Shown: positions 30,743 to 42,945 of the stretch, in pieces
Numbering within the stretch: position 1 is the first letter of the stretch
Layout of the letters: each line of letters begins with the position of its first letter
DNA from: Sinotaia quadrata
Taxonomy: Eukaryota; Mollusca; Gastropoda; Architaenioglossa; Viviparidae
Assembly (NCBI GenBank): GCA_028829895.1
Contig: CM054180.1
Span: forward strand, 101,749,135 to 101,813,134
DNA length: 64,000 nucleotides
Direction: 5' to 3'
The notes under the pieces: generated by a model
Databases searched by the model: none
Told to the model about the DNA's origin: nothing
Seen by the model: the letters and a program-made list of their open reading frames with translations, nothing else
Position numbers and translations under genes: made by a program

Positions 30743-30866
30743 TTAGAAACCGCCGGCGGCCGCCCACATTGGCAAGAACATACTTCCCATGCCGCCGCCG
30801 CCACCGCCAAACGAGTTGGAGGACATGAGAGCTGCCAACCAGTTGTTGTCGAACAGTTGTCTGTAC
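30743..30866 (-). CDS. Secreted Gly-rich protein, exon 4 and stop
   Basis: Acceptor TCGGTGTTCCAG, phase 2 in. Residues 62-101: YRQLFDNNWLAALMSSNSF, a six-Gly run, then GSMFLPMWAAAGGF and TAA. GC content is far higher than the surroundings, as expected for a coding segment. Confidence 0.7.
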
Positions 30867-32196
30867 CTGGAACACCGATGTAAAAATATTACTCATCAGC
30901 GAACGCTTTGCAAAATATAGCATGTACCAGGTCACTACAAATAATGTGCTTATGTAATTCATGAAAATATAAACACCAGATAGATAGATAGACAGACAGA
31001 GAGAGACAGAGAGAGAGAGACAGAGAGAGAGACAGAGAGAGAGAGACAGAGAGACAGAGAGAGAGACAGAGAGAGAGACAGAGAGAGAGAGAGACAGAGA
31101 GAGAGGGAGGGAGGGAGAGAGAGACAGACAGAGAGAGAATCACGTATATCTGAAGTGAAAATATCTTGTAATTTAAAAAAATATATTGTGTGTATGATAA
31201 TTCAAAATAATTAGAGTCAGAAATACAAATCTTAACTAAAAGCAAATCAGCTAGCCTACAGTGACTATTGAAACACATACAATACTTTAAATAAATGAGC
31301 AATTTCAGAAAAATAGGTTTTCTGATTGATACAGCTATGTCTCGTCAGCCTGTAGTTGACGGTACGAGGATGGCGAATTATGACACTATTTATAAATAAT
31401 TTTTATTTCATTTGGTTCGAGAACATTATCCTGTTGATTTCCAAAACATGACAAATAAATATTTGAATATTAAGAATGTTACTGAACTGAATGAATGTTG
31501 AATAGGATGACTATACTCATTGAGTTGCATTAAATTACAGAGCTGTTTGTGAATAGTGTATGTATTTTGGGTTTTGCTGAATAATGCTACTTTCGTTTTA
31601 ATGAATTTGTTATTTGTAATGTTCAAACATTTCTCACTTTCATTGTAAATGGGTGGGGTGGAGGTGTTAATGTATGTGAGGTGGCGTGGCGAACTGATGG
31701 GGATGATTGTAATGAAACATCCAATGTACTCGGTAAAATGTCAAACATCCAATGTAACCGGTAAAATGTCAAACATCCAATGTACCCGGTAAAATGTCAA
31801 ACATCCAATGTACCCGGTAAAATGTCAAACATCCAATGTACTCGGTAAAATGTCAAACATCCAATGTACTCGGTAAAATGTCAAACATCCAATGTACTCG
31901 GTAAAATGTCAAACATCCAATGTACCCGGTAAAATGTCAAACATCCAATGTACTCGGTAAAATGTCAAACATCCAATGTACCCGGTAAAATGTCAAACAT
32001 CCAATGTACCCGGTAAAATGTCAAACATCCAATGTACCCGGTAAAATGTCAAACATCCAATGTACCCGGTAAAATGTCAAACATCCAATGTACCCGGTAA
32101 AATGTCAAACATCCAATGTACCCGGTAAAATTTCGAAAGACGTCGTCGCATTCAACTTTGACAGTTGTGTAAGACATTTCAGTTCCATCAGAAAAT

Positions 32197-32235
<39 letters not shown>

Positions 32236-35200
32236 TTGCACTATTTGTATACACAAATACAATTTGAAATATCAAAATTACATAATAAAAAAACCCACTT
32301 ACATAAGCCAATTCAAAAGATTTGGTGTTGGTGGTGGTGTTGGTGGTGCTGCAAATAAAAAAGAAGTAAAACCATAAATCTAGTGACACTTAAATTTAAC
32401 AAATAAATCATTAATGAAATGCTTCATGCACTGTTTAAGGCTCAGTGAACGCTAATCAACGCATGCGACTCTGAGTTTAAACGCCAAAAATATTGCCACG
32501 GAAAATGGTCAGAATCTTATCTTGCATTTGTGTCCGTAGGATGTAGGGGAAAGTGTTTCTCTCCTTTCTAGAAATTAGCAGCTTAGTGACTAATTGTTAG
32601 AGAGTGTTAACAAGGCAAATCCTAATTGCATTGCTTTAATATATGACTTGAAATGAGATTAATATTTAAGAGGTCATCAATGTAGTGCTAAAAATGTGTA
32701 GCAAAATCATAATTACGAGCAGGGCGTGGTCAAACAGCATCACAATGTTCAAGGTGCAATCGAAAATCATAATGTATTAGGTATCATCCAGTTTCATAAT
32801 ACTGTTTAAAGTGTGACATAAAAAAATTATAGCGATCGTTCATGTATGACCTAAAATCATAACATTGTATAATGTATGACCTAAATCATAATGCTGATAT
32901 TGTGTGACCTAAAAACCAAAATTATGCTTATATTGTGGAATGTTAATAATATTAATACTGTTATGGCGTAGCCTTAAAATCAAAATTATGATTAAGCTGT
33001 AATATCATTTAATCTAAAACGTGATCTGAAATCGTACAAATACTGGAGAGGTAACCTGAAGTTTTAATACTAGGTTAGATGTGACCTAAACTCACAGTAA
33101 TATTTAAGATGTGACAAACATACTGTTTGTAAAAGTTGACAAAGATTATAATAATGTTTACGGATAACCTAAAGTAAAAAAAAAAAAAAGACCAAATAAT
33201 AATATAATAAAGATTAAAGTATAACCTAAAATCATAGTGTTTCAGCTGTGACTTTGCATACCCACAATCACGCTATAATGACCAGTACGACGTACATTGC
33301 ATACAACAGTCGCACTATCGTGACCAGCGTGACGTATTTGCATAACCACAATCACCTTATAATGACTAGTACGACGTACTTTGCGTACCACAATCATACT
33401 ATCGTGACCAGCGTGACGTACTCTGCATACCCACAATCACGCTATAGTGACCAGTGCGACGTACTTTGCGTACCACAATCACACTATCGTGACCAGCGTG
33501 ACATACTTTGCATGCCCACAATCAAGTTCTAATGACCAGTGTGACTTACTTTGCGCGTCACAATCACACTATAGTGACCAGCTGACGTATTTTGCACACC
33601 AACTACCATGTTATAATGACCAGTACGACGTACTTTGCGTACCACAATTACGCTGTAATGACCAGCGCGACGTACTTTTCATACACACAATCACGCTATA
33701 ATGACCAGTACGACGTACTTTGCATACTATAATTACACTATTGTGACCAGCGTGACGTACTTTGCATACCAACAATCACACTATCGTAGCTAACATTGCG
33801 TACTTTGCTTCCAAAAATAGAATATCTGAAACTTACCTTGTGCTGGAAGCAGGCTAAAGCCGCCTGGAGTTCCAAACTGAGTACCACCGCCGTTTACCCC
33901 AAGCTGTGCGTTGCTGACGTATGTTGCTGTTAGTAGCGTTACTAGACCCTGAAACATGTGAGTGTAAACAGTTTCACTTTTATTTCATGTTACATTGCTC
34001 TGCTTAGGACTCGTGATTGTAACAGGGAAGTTGTCTTGACCACTCTCCTTCCCACACCATCCAGAGTTGTCAATTACACCAACCATTAAAAGAAATGTAT
34101 TCCTTGAGACCGTTACATTTATTTTAACTTCGGACATGAATTCCCCGAAAATTGTTATTCCAGAAGGGAGTTTATTTTGAATGGTGCGGAATATATTCAA
34201 GATTTTTACATTTACCTTGAATATTAATGATTTGACTGTATTTTACTCAATAAGAACTTTGAAAAGCGCGTGTTTATTCATTCCTGATGAAATACTTATT
34301 AACTGTACAATATAATGTAACACGAATTTTAATAGATACGCTCTCGTTTTCGCGCCCGCTCGCTCGCACACACACGCACACATATATAATAGACGCGCAC
34401 TTACCACGTACTCACAAGCACGCACACAACACGCGCCCATTCCCAGCATAGGTCACGTTCCATTTCGGCCCTTGATTTCAACAACTTATTTTTTGCCCCT
34501 TTAAGGAGACAACTATACTTTTGCTTTTTAAGTTACGCAGATCGTCGTTAAAATTCACTCGACATTAGCCATGTTAATGTATGTTTATATTTGAGCTTGC
34601 GTGCTTACATTTGTATTTGAGTGAGTGTGTACATATGTGTGCGTTGTGCGTGAGAATCAATACTACCACAACACTAACATGGTATACAATTAGTCAATAC
34701 TACCACAACACTAACATGGTATACATTTAGTCAATACTACCACAACACTAACATGGTATACATTTAGTCAATACTACCACAACACTAACATGGTATACAA
34801 TTAATCAATACTACCACAACACTAACATGGTATACAATTAGTCAATACTACCACAACACTAACATGGTATACATTTAGTCAATACTACCACAACACTAAC
34901 ATGGTATACATTTAGTCAATACTACCACAACACTAACATGGTATACAATTAGTCAATACTACCACAACATTAACATGGTATACAATTAGTCAATACTACC
35001 ACAACACTAACATAATGCATTTAGTGAATACTACCAAAACGCTAAATAATGCAATAGGTCAATACTACCACAACAGTAAATAGTGCAATTAGTCAATACT
35101 ACTACAACACTAACATGGTCAATACTAACACAACAGTAAATAATGCAATTGGCCAATAATACTACCACAATTAGTGCAGTTAGTCAATTCTACCACAACA

Positions 35201-35986
35201 CAAAATGGTGCAGTAGGTCAATACTACCACAGCACTAACAAGGTGCAATTAGTCACACTACCATAACACTAATATGGTACAATTAGTCAAGACTACCAAA
35301 ACATTAACATTATGCAATTAGTCTTACTACTACAACACTAACATGTCTACAATTAGTCATACTACCACAACACTGACAATAGTGCAATTAGTCATGACTA
35401 CCAAAACATTAACATTTTGCAATTAGTCAATACTACAAAACATTAACATGGTGCAATTAGTCAATACTACTAAAATATTAACATGGTGCAATTAGTCAAT
35501 ACTACTAAAACATTAACATGGTGCAATTAGTCAATACTTTGTCTCTCTGCAACCACTTCTCTATAATCCAAAATGAAACTAACACTGACAACACTAGTTA
35601 CACTGATCGACTTCGTTTTCACGTTAAGAACACGCCTTACGTCACGTGACTGGATTGTGTATTTTGAATTCCAAGTCGGACATGCATTCATCGAAAAACT
35701 CACAAGATAATGCTATTTACATCGGAATATTTATTTAGTTAGTTTGTTAAAGTCTAATTCTTTATTAATGTAGTCAAATAAGTCTAATTCTTCATTAGTT
35801 TAGTAATTTAAGTCTAATATTTTTGTACATTAATTTAAGTCACTTAAGTCTAAGAGAATGCCAGCTTACAATGCAGTAGCCATAGATTTGCTTTGTAAAT
35901 ATTTAGTTTATTTGACATATTTAAAGTTCATTTAATTTTAGCACAAAAAAGTCGATACTCACCAATAAGAGAGCTATTTGAGCCAT
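30743..35986 (-). CDS. Small secreted Gly/Pro/Met-rich protein, 4 exons, 101 aa
   Basis: Minus-strand exons 35963-35986, 33837-33948, 32303-32348 and 30743-30866 (24+112+46+124 = 306 nt) join in frame through phase 0, 1 and 2 introns with good GT-AG borders. ATG context is GCCATGG. Residues 1-22 form a signal peptide (MAQIALLLGLV...), with likely cleavage after SNA (20-22). The mature chain has a Gly-rich part (VNGGGTQFGTPGGF), a Pro/Thr linker (APPTPPPTP, 46-54), an amphipathic stretch rich in Leu, Trp and Asn (55-77), six consecutive Gly (81-86) and a Met/Trp/Ala/Gly tail ending AAAGGF. It has no cysteine. I do not recognise the family. Short secreted low-complexity proteins of this kind are common among lineage-specific molluscan shell, mucus or adhesive secretions, but that link is only inference. 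Each long intron holds its own minisatellite. Confidence 0.68.
30975..31138. repeat. (GA)n/(CAGAGA)n simple repeat in intron 3
   Basis: About 160 bp of GA with regular C interruptions. The Ser/Leu-rich minus-strand frame is its translation. Confidence 0.95.
31713..32132. repeat. 28-bp minisatellite in intron 3 of the secreted protein gene
   Basis: Fifteen near-identical units ACATCCAATGTACCCGGTAA plus AATGTCAA. Units differ mainly at one C/T position (TACCCGG or TACTCGG). Confidence 0.97.
32303..32348 (-). CDS. Secreted Gly-rich protein, exon 3 (46-nt microexon)
   Basis: Acceptor TTTTTTATTTGCAG, donor CTTAT|GTAAGT, phase 1 in, phase 2 out. Encodes the Pro/Thr linker APPTPPPTPNLLNWL. It is the only phase-compatible exon found between exons 2 and 4, and including it puts the exon 4 stop in the right frame. 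Confidence 0.65.
32830..33130. repeat. Very degenerate tandem repeat
   Basis: Loose recurrence of ATGTATGACCTAAAATCATAA with variable spacing in intron 2 of the secreted protein gene. Confidence 0.5.
33245..33800. repeat. 42-43-bp minisatellite in intron 2 of the secreted protein gene
   Basis: About 13 units with CACAATCACACTATCGTGAC and CAGCGTGACGTACTTTGC. On the gene strand it starts roughly 36 bp after the exon 2 donor, and each unit carries AAAGTACGT, a donor-like sequence. Confidence 0.93.
33837..33948 (-). CDS. Secreted Gly-rich protein, exon 2
   Basis: Acceptor CACATGTTTCAG, donor CACAAG|GTAAGT, phase 0 in, phase 1 out. Encodes the end of the signal peptide (GLVTLLTATYVSNA) and the first Gly-rich part. 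Confidence 0.72.
34660..35540. repeat. 37-bp minisatellite in intron 1 of the secreted protein gene
   Basis: About 24 units ATACTACCACAACACTAACA plus TGGTATACATTTAGTCA. Copies from 34660 to 35000 are almost identical, then become increasingly degenerate to the right. Confidence 0.96.
35963..35986 (-). CDS. Secreted Gly-rich protein, exon 1 (coding start)
   Basis: ATGGCTCAAATAGCTCTCTT then ATTG|GTGAGT: eight codons, MAQIALLL, phase 0. Tiny first coding exons carrying half of a signal peptide are common in secreted molluscan proteins. Confidence 0.68.
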
Positions 35987-36152
35987 GGCTTGAGTAAGAG
36001 ACGGTCTTCAGAAAAGCTGAATACTTTGTTAAATATTTAATGTCCAAGAAAGGAAGGGAAATAAATACACCAGATCGTAATTCTAAACAAAACAGATTAG
36101 CAGAGGTTGCAGACAAAATGTCCAGATTGCCGCAAAGCGCCCAGCTTTGCTC

Positions 36153-36158
36153 CTTATA
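36153..36158 (-). promoter_or_regulatory. Putative TATA box of the secreted protein gene
   Basis: Reads AATATAAGGAGC on the minus strand, about 170 bp upstream of the ATG. A start about 25-30 bp downstream would leave a 5' UTR of about 140 nt. The position is plausible but untested. Confidence 0.45.
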
Positions 36159-36989
36159 TTCTGCCCTGTTGACGAGACCACGCCCAGCTGTTATCTACTC
36201 TCTAGTGTTATTATTTATTATGATTTCATATATATTTTTTAATTTTATTATCCATTCTACTGCGAGAATGAGAAATTAGTAACGTCATCTACTGATGTTG
36301 TCTTTCTTGACATTCTCACCTTCAACCACACACACTCCACCTCCTCCCCAACTTACGTGGAGTGGGGAGGTAAGAGATAACTCCCTCCCTTATTTTCCCC
36401 AAACGTCTGTCTTCTGTGTCATTACCACTCATCTTCCTTGTTCCTGCCACTTAACCACGATACCCCCCCCCCAACTCTAACCTCTACCATGACCTTATCA
36501 TTCTGGTTTGGACTTGCCAGTGGAAAGGAATGGAGAATTGTTACCAAACCTGTCCCAGACACGCACGCACATACAAAGACATACACACACACATACTTAA
36601 CCGACATAGAACACACGGCGCACATAGAAAGACACGCACACACACAAAAACTTAACCTATATAGAACACACGCGCACATACAAAGATATAGTCTTTCACA
36701 CTTACACGCGATCTCGCACACACACACAAACACATACACACATACATGCACAAAACTTAACCCATATAGAACACGCGCATACAGCAACACACACATATTC
36801 CCGTTTACAAATACACACGCTTATATGTGTTTACACACATGCAAACACGTACACATATATAATACTCTATTTAAGTATTGTCGTATACGAGCGAGTTTGA
36901 AAGAAATTAAACTGATTACTTTATAACTGCTCAGGAAGGGAGTGGGGAGAATAAAATGCGAGCTAAGACCAACATTCCACATCAAGTGA

Positions 36990-37280
36990 AACAAACAACA
37001 AATCAACAAAATGTAATAGTTAGCAAACAAACAACAAAATGTAATAGTTAGTTAAACAAACAACAAAATGTAATAGTTAGTAAACAAACAACAAAATGTA
37101 ATAGTTAGTCAGTAAACAAAAAACTCCAACAAAATGTAATGGTAAACAAACAACAAAATGTAATAATTAGTAAACAAACAACAAAATGCAATAGTTAGTC
37201 AGCAAACAAATAACAAAATGTCATTGTCAGTAAACAAAAAACAAAAAAAACTAAATGTAACAATTAATCAGTAAACAAAC
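36990..37280. repeat. 27-bp minisatellite
   Basis: About nine units AACAAACAACAAAATGTAAT plus AGTTAGT, with some indels. Confidence 0.92.
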
Positions 37281-37728
37281 AGCACTTCCACCCTAGCATG
37301 TGATCAAGGAAAAAGATGTGCGCAGATTTACAATGCAGTCGAGAAAGATCTCAAACTCCGAGATGACAATTGCGTACACTGAGAAAATGTGTGAAGGATG
37401 CGAATACGACAAATGATTTGTGCTCGCAATTCGGCAGGGTGTGGGGATTTGAGAATAAAAAGGAAATTTTGAAAAAAAATTTAGGTGCATTTTCCCGTAC
37501 AGTAAAATCAGAAAATAAAATACCTGATCACCTTCAAGATCTTCCCCTTTGTACGTGCCCAAAATAAATAAATTAATTAATTAAAAGCACTACCTTTCAA
37601 TTTATTGTGTCTGCTTCCGTGAGAGTGATGTGTGTGCTTGGTTATTTCGGTGATGTTGATTAATTCTATTTACTTTATAATAATGCTTACGTCATGTTTT
37701 TAAACTGTTTGTGATTGTAAGTGCAAGT

Positions 37729-37729
<1 letters not shown>

Positions 37730-37788
<59 letters not shown>
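37730..37788. repeat. (GT)n(GA)n compound microsatellite
   Basis: About 12 GT units followed directly by about 16 GA units with one interruption. Confidence 0.95.
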
Positions 37789-38089
37789 TATTTTCTGTTG
37801 GGTTCCATGTGTGTGTGTTGTGTGGTCTTTGACGTAAGCGGCATATAGTGCATATTTGAAATCTAGATATCTATATATTCTATGAATATACGTTCTGTGT
37901 ACGTGCGGTATTTATTTATATATCCTATGATAAGTCTATATACGTGGTCCATATATTTGAGTTTAGTCTGCATGCTCTATTCACAGATGGGTTGCCTGCA
38001 TGTATATTACAATATTAAATTTATTTTCCTTATGTGATTTATATGATTAGGTCTTTTGTGTATGTTCAGTGTTACCGCATGGGTTGTGT

Positions 38090-38610
38090 GGAGGAGCATA
38101 TTTGCCTATCCATATTTCTAAACCTAATTATATAAATTAAGTAGTTTTTATTGTCCAATGATTAAGATTTATAACGAGAATGGGCTTAGATCAAAAGTTT
38201 ACATGCTGTGGAGAATTCTATTGTCTAATCACTTAAATTTGGTGTGGCAAGAAGCCTGGTCATGGAAGGCAGCCGTTAGCTTAACGGTGAGTTAACTGAC
38301 TGATTGAAATAGAATGGACTCAGAAATGTTTTGTGCATTTTGCTATTGATATATTATACTTGTGTTTTACATAGAAATGTATTATGTAAGTAGACAATTA
38401 TTTCTACAAATTGTGAACTATGATGCTTATATTTGGTATGCCAAGCACTTCACATTGTTTCTAGTGAACCCACTCATAAAACTATTATGCTGTATTTATT
38501 ATGATGTATGCGTGCATCAGGCTAACAAATAATGTTGCAGGAATTAAGGAATAAACTGGAAACTTAGCATTTGTTCCATGATTATATTTTTACAGAGACA
38601 AAGCTATATT
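38090..38610 (+). repeat. Dispersed repeat R1 copy
   Basis: Starts TGTGGAGGAGCATATTTGCC, contains CTAATCACTTAAATTTGGTG, CCTGGTCATGGAAGGC and GGTGAGTTAACTGACTGATT, and ends near TTACAGAGACAAAGC. The satellite array begins about 60 bp beyond its right end. Confidence 0.65.
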
Positions 38611-38669
38611 GGCATTATACATTGACCGCGGTTAAAAGAATCAAAATGCATCTCTAAGAGTATTAGGTC

Positions 38670-40008
38670 TGTTATTTTGGCGTGTTTTCCGGCACTTGTT
38701 AATGCTTTAACTAAAATAAAATACGTCAGTAAGTTAAGTTCAAGGGCGCGTTTTCCGCACATGTTAATGCTTTAACTAAAATATAAAATACGTCAGTAAG
38801 TTAAGTTCAAGGGCGTGTTTTCCGGCACATGTTAATGCTTTAACTAAAATAAAATACGTCAGTAAGTTAAGTTCAAGGGCGTGTTTTCCGGCACATGTTA
38901 ATGCTTTAACTAAAATAAAATACGTTAGTAAGTTAAGTTCAAGGGCGCGTTTTCCGACATTTGTTAATGCTCTAACTAAAATAAAATGCATTATTAAGTT
39001 TAAGGAAGTTTTTCTGGCATTTGTTAATGCTTTAACTAAAATAAAATACGTCAGTAAGTTAAGTTCAAGGGCGCGTTTTCCGCACATGTTAATGCTTTAA
39101 CTAAAATATAAAATACGTCAGTAAGTTAAGTTCAAGGGCGTGTTTTCCGGCACATGTTAATGCTTTAACTAAAATAAAATACGTCAGTAAGTTAAGTTCA
39201 AGGGCGTGTTTTCCGGCACATGTTAATGCTTTAACTAAAATAAAATACGTTAGTAAGTTAAGTTCAAGGGCGCGTTTTCCGACATTTGTTAATGCTCTAA
39301 CTAAAATAAAATGCATTATTAAGTTTAAGGAAGTTTTTCTGGCATTTGTTAATGCTTTAACTAAAATAAAATACGTCAGTAAGTTAAGTTCAAGGGCGCG
39401 TTTTCCGCACATGTTAATGCTTTAACTAAAATATAAAATACGTCAGTAAGTTAAGTTCAAGGGCGTGTTTTCCGGCACATGTTAATGCTTTAACTAAAAT
39501 AAAATACGTCAGTAAGTTAAGTTCAAGGGCGTGTTTTCCGGCACATGTTAATGCTTTAACTAAAATAAAATACGTTAGTAAGTTAAGTTCAAGGGCGCGT
39601 TTTCCGACATTTGTTAATGCTCTAACTAAAATAAAATGCATTATTAAGTTTAAGGAAGTTTTTCTGGCATTTGTTAATGCTTTAACTAAAATAAAATACG
39701 TCAGTAAGTTAAGTTCAAGGGCGCGTTTTCCGCACATGTTAATGCTTTAACTAAAATATAAAATACGTCAGTAAGTTAAGTTCAAGGGCGTGTTTTCCGG
39801 CACATGTTAATGCTTTAACTAAAATAAAATACGTCAGTAAGTTAAGTTCAAGGGCGTGTTTTCCGGCACATGTTAATGCTTTAACTAAAATAAAATACGT
39901 TAGTAAGTTAAGTTCAAGGGCGCGTTTTCCGACATTTGTTAATGCTCTAACTAAAATAAAATGCATTATTAAGTTTAAGGAAGTTTTTCTGGCATTTGTT
40001 AATGCTTA
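38670..40008. repeat. Satellite with 325-bp higher-order repeat (five ~65-bp monomers, four copies)
   Basis: The monomer is about 65 bp: GTAAGTTAAGTTCAAGGGCG ... CATGTTAATGCTTTAACTAA. Five diverged monomers form a 325-bp unit repeated from 38723, 39048, 39373 and 39698. The 325-bp units look identical to one another while monomers inside a unit differ, the definition of a higher-order repeat. Because 325 is not divisible by three, the frame changes at each unit, which gives repeated identical 103-codon frames on the minus strand. These are artefacts. Confidence 0.95.
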
Positions 40009-40015
40009 AACAAAA

Positions 40016-40913
40016 TAAACATTCATTAGTGAAATTAGTCGAGGAGATTTTCTAGCCCCTATTACTGCCATGGATGAGAATCTGGGGTTTTAAGCATTCA
40101 TTAGCGCTAATTGCGGAGTTCTGTTCTTAAGGTGACCAGGGCATTGATAGACAGTAGAGGTGTCCAGACAAATCTCACACCAAAGGGAAACAATCCAAGC
40201 ACGACTGCATTTGACTGAAGTCACCATTGATCAGGTTTTGCGTTGATATTAGTATTTGCTATGTTTAATTATCTTCCCCTTTCTTCCTCTATATCTTGAG
40301 ATAAATTTATGATAGCCACTACGCAACAGCAGCAATTAATTACAGGTTTTAACAATGACATGCGTGAATTGATTACAGAAAAATAAATTTATTGAGCGAA
40401 CCTTGTTTAAATTGTGAATTTAGTATTTTTAAATATTATTTAGTATGAATACATGTCTTCATTGTTGAATTAATTACATCCATAATTTGCAATTGGTGTT
40501 ATTAAAACTATTTGCCCTGTACCTTTATACGTTTTATATTACTGAACGCTACAAGCAGTACTTACGGTGGGGTTGATATAAATGTAAGGTTGATCGGGTC
40601 AGCAGTAATATATAAAGATATCCCAAAGTACAATATGGCTAATTGTAACGACCACCACCGGGGTATTACCATCCATCTTATCATTAATTGTTCCTGCTCA
40701 TAGAAATGTAAAGCAACTAGGTAGTGGATAACACAAACAATGTCTGTTGGCTGATTGAGATTTCCTTTCCGAATTCGCATGTTTGTATATTACTTTTGTG
40801 CAAATGTATTATATTACAAGTCGTAAAGAACTACCCGTTTACCTCGTGCTGACTCGGATAAATTAGGTCACGAAGGGCGAGATGCAGTAGTTAGCATGAT
40901 GTTTTGCTTTCGT
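40016..40913. other. Unique-looking sequence without a gene
   Basis: Between the satellite and the 18-bp array. Short frames only. A weak R1-like stretch (GGTCACGAAGGGCGAGAT) lies near 40867. Confidence 0.45.
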
Positions 40914-41484
40914 CACGAGCCACTCGCACACCACGAGCCACTCGCACACCACGAGCCACTCTCACACCACGAGCCACTCGCACACCACGAGCCACTCGCA
41001 CACCACGAGCCACTCGCACACCACGAGCCACTCGCACACCACGAGCCACTCTCACACCACGAGCCACTCGCACACCAGGAGCCACTCGCACACCACGAGC
41101 CACTCGCACACCACGAGCCACTCGCACACCACGAGCCACTCGCACACCACGAGCCACTCGCACACCACGAGCCACTCTCACACCACGAGCCACTCGCACA
41201 CCACGAGCCACTCGCACACCACGAGCCACTCTCACACCACGAGCCACTCGCACACCACGAGCCACTCGCACACCACGAGCCACTCGCACACCACGAGCCA
41301 CTCTCACACCACGAGCCACTCGCACACCACGAGCCACTCGCACACCACGAGCCACTCTCACACCATGAGCCACTCTCACACCACGAGCCACTCTCACACC
41401 ACGAGCCACTCTCACACCACGAGCCACTCGCACACCACTCGCACACCACGAGCCACTCGCACACCATGAGCCACTCGCACACAC
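40914..41484. repeat. 18-bp GC-rich minisatellite, about 31 copies
   Basis: Unit CACGAGCCACTCGCACAC with a frequent CTCTCACAC variant. The period is a multiple of three, so several frames on both strands stay open for 150-210 codons as perfect hexapeptide repeats (EPLAHH, RATRTP, SGSWCA, VRVARG). No splice sites, promoter or domain accompany them, so I call them non-coding. Confidence 0.96.
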
Positions 41485-42945
41485 ATACTAAAGAGTGCTG
41501 TAGGGCTATCATCCCTCGTTGCAGACCCGGTTGAAAGCTTTGTGTTTTCTTTAGACTTTCGCTGATTTAGCAGACAGGTTTGCGGTTTTTGAAAGAAAAG
41601 ACATAGTGCAAGCGCTATGTGACAGAGGAGAGTGAATGTGGGGGGAGGGGGGAGGTTTAGTGGAATTTTTATGCACGTTTCTGCCCAGACAGTGGCCTAA
41701 TCTTTCTATTATTTATTTACACCTCACCAACGAAAGAAAGTAAAGTAATAATAGTGATGATGATGATGGTGATGTCAACGACGAGACGATAATGATGACG
41801 ATGACAATTGTAAGGATTTTGAAGTGCTGGCTGTAAAAGCATGGATAAGACTGCAGAACACACAGACCTACTATTTCGACGCCGGGATCTCGCTGGAACA
41901 TAACACTTCAGAAGACATAGAATGCATGGATATACCCGCCAAAAGCAGCTTCTGAAACAGAAGCCCATACAGTGATGGACTTCGAGATAAAAACCATATC
42001 ATACAGTGATGGACTTCGAGATAAAAACCATATCGCACAGTGTCTGCACGAAAACCGGACATTGTGGTCGAGAACAAGACAGATATGATAATAACAGTTA
42101 TCAACGTCGCTCTTAACAAACGACTTACACAACAAGACTAAAGTAATGGAGAACACTGGAAAGCAAACCGACCTCCCATTGGAAATTCAGGGGCCACGGG
42201 TTCAAGGTCGTGAAAAGAGCGGAAACAGTACGAAACTAAGCTCTGGAACCCGTAGTACATAAACTGAAAGTCACTTGTAACAAATCGCCTGGAGGTTGTA
42301 AGCTAGCTACATTGCTAAAATACTTTTTGAAAGTATCAATTTCCTCCGCACAACCTTTCCCACAACCCCGGAAAAAGGTTACAGGGCAAATAACCGATGG
42401 ACAACATTAATCGTAGTAATGGTGATCAGTAAAAATAATGATATATCAATCTTTCAAATCTTTCTTTAAGAAAATGTTTAAAAAAGAAACAAGGAGATTT
42501 CTATACATTTTACCCTTCTAGTGCAATTAAGAAAACAACTCGCGACCTTTGTGACCAAGACACGGCTTTATTACGTGACCCCTGTCAACAATACTCATAA
42601 CTCCGTGACCTTTGATCTTTTTTAATGTCATTGAGATTCCTACGCGTACTGGTATGAGTTGTAATAACTCTTCTTCTAAGGGCAAATTTTATATTGTCTT
42701 TGTACTTTACAATTATTTTTGGGGATTTTTTTTGTGTGTGTAGTTTTTAAAAATATAGTTTGCTTCTTTCCTTTTACGTTTTTTTTTTGTTGTTTAAATG
42801 GAACACCTTACGGTAATACGAGAGGCGAGAAAATGTCAAGCATCATTCTAAGCAGCTGTATGTCACTAAGTAAAAAATTATGACAACTTCTTTGAAAGAT
42901 ACACTGCAACGACGACGAAGATGACATAGTGAACTGAATACAAAA
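41485..42945. other. Sequence without a supported gene
   Basis: Contains a 37-bp direct duplication near 41963-42035 (CATACAGTGATGGACTTCGA). Minus-strand frames at 41713-42156 overlap it in two registers and show no domain. Confidence 0.45.

Larger units (their letters stand above)
36160..38089. other. Intergenic region with simple repeats
   Basis: Contains a CA-rich stretch (about 36555-36860) whose Thr/His frames are artefacts, and the two repeats listed separately. No gene supported. Confidence 0.5.

Noticed and set aside
30720..30962. 80-codon minus-strand frame overlapping exon 4 of the secreted protein
   Set aside because: It reads the exon in the wrong frame. The spliced frame gives the Gly-rich tail and a signal peptide upstream.
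38776..39966. Four related minus-strand frames (three identical 103-codon frames, one 71-codon) of MCGKRALELN type
   Set aside because: They repeat at the 325-bp satellite period, and the frame shifts at each unit. No start context, splice sites or domain.
40891..41534. Frames up to 212 codons of hexapeptide repeats on both strands
   Set aside because: Artefact of an 18-bp minisatellite without stop codons in several frames. No promoter or splice support.
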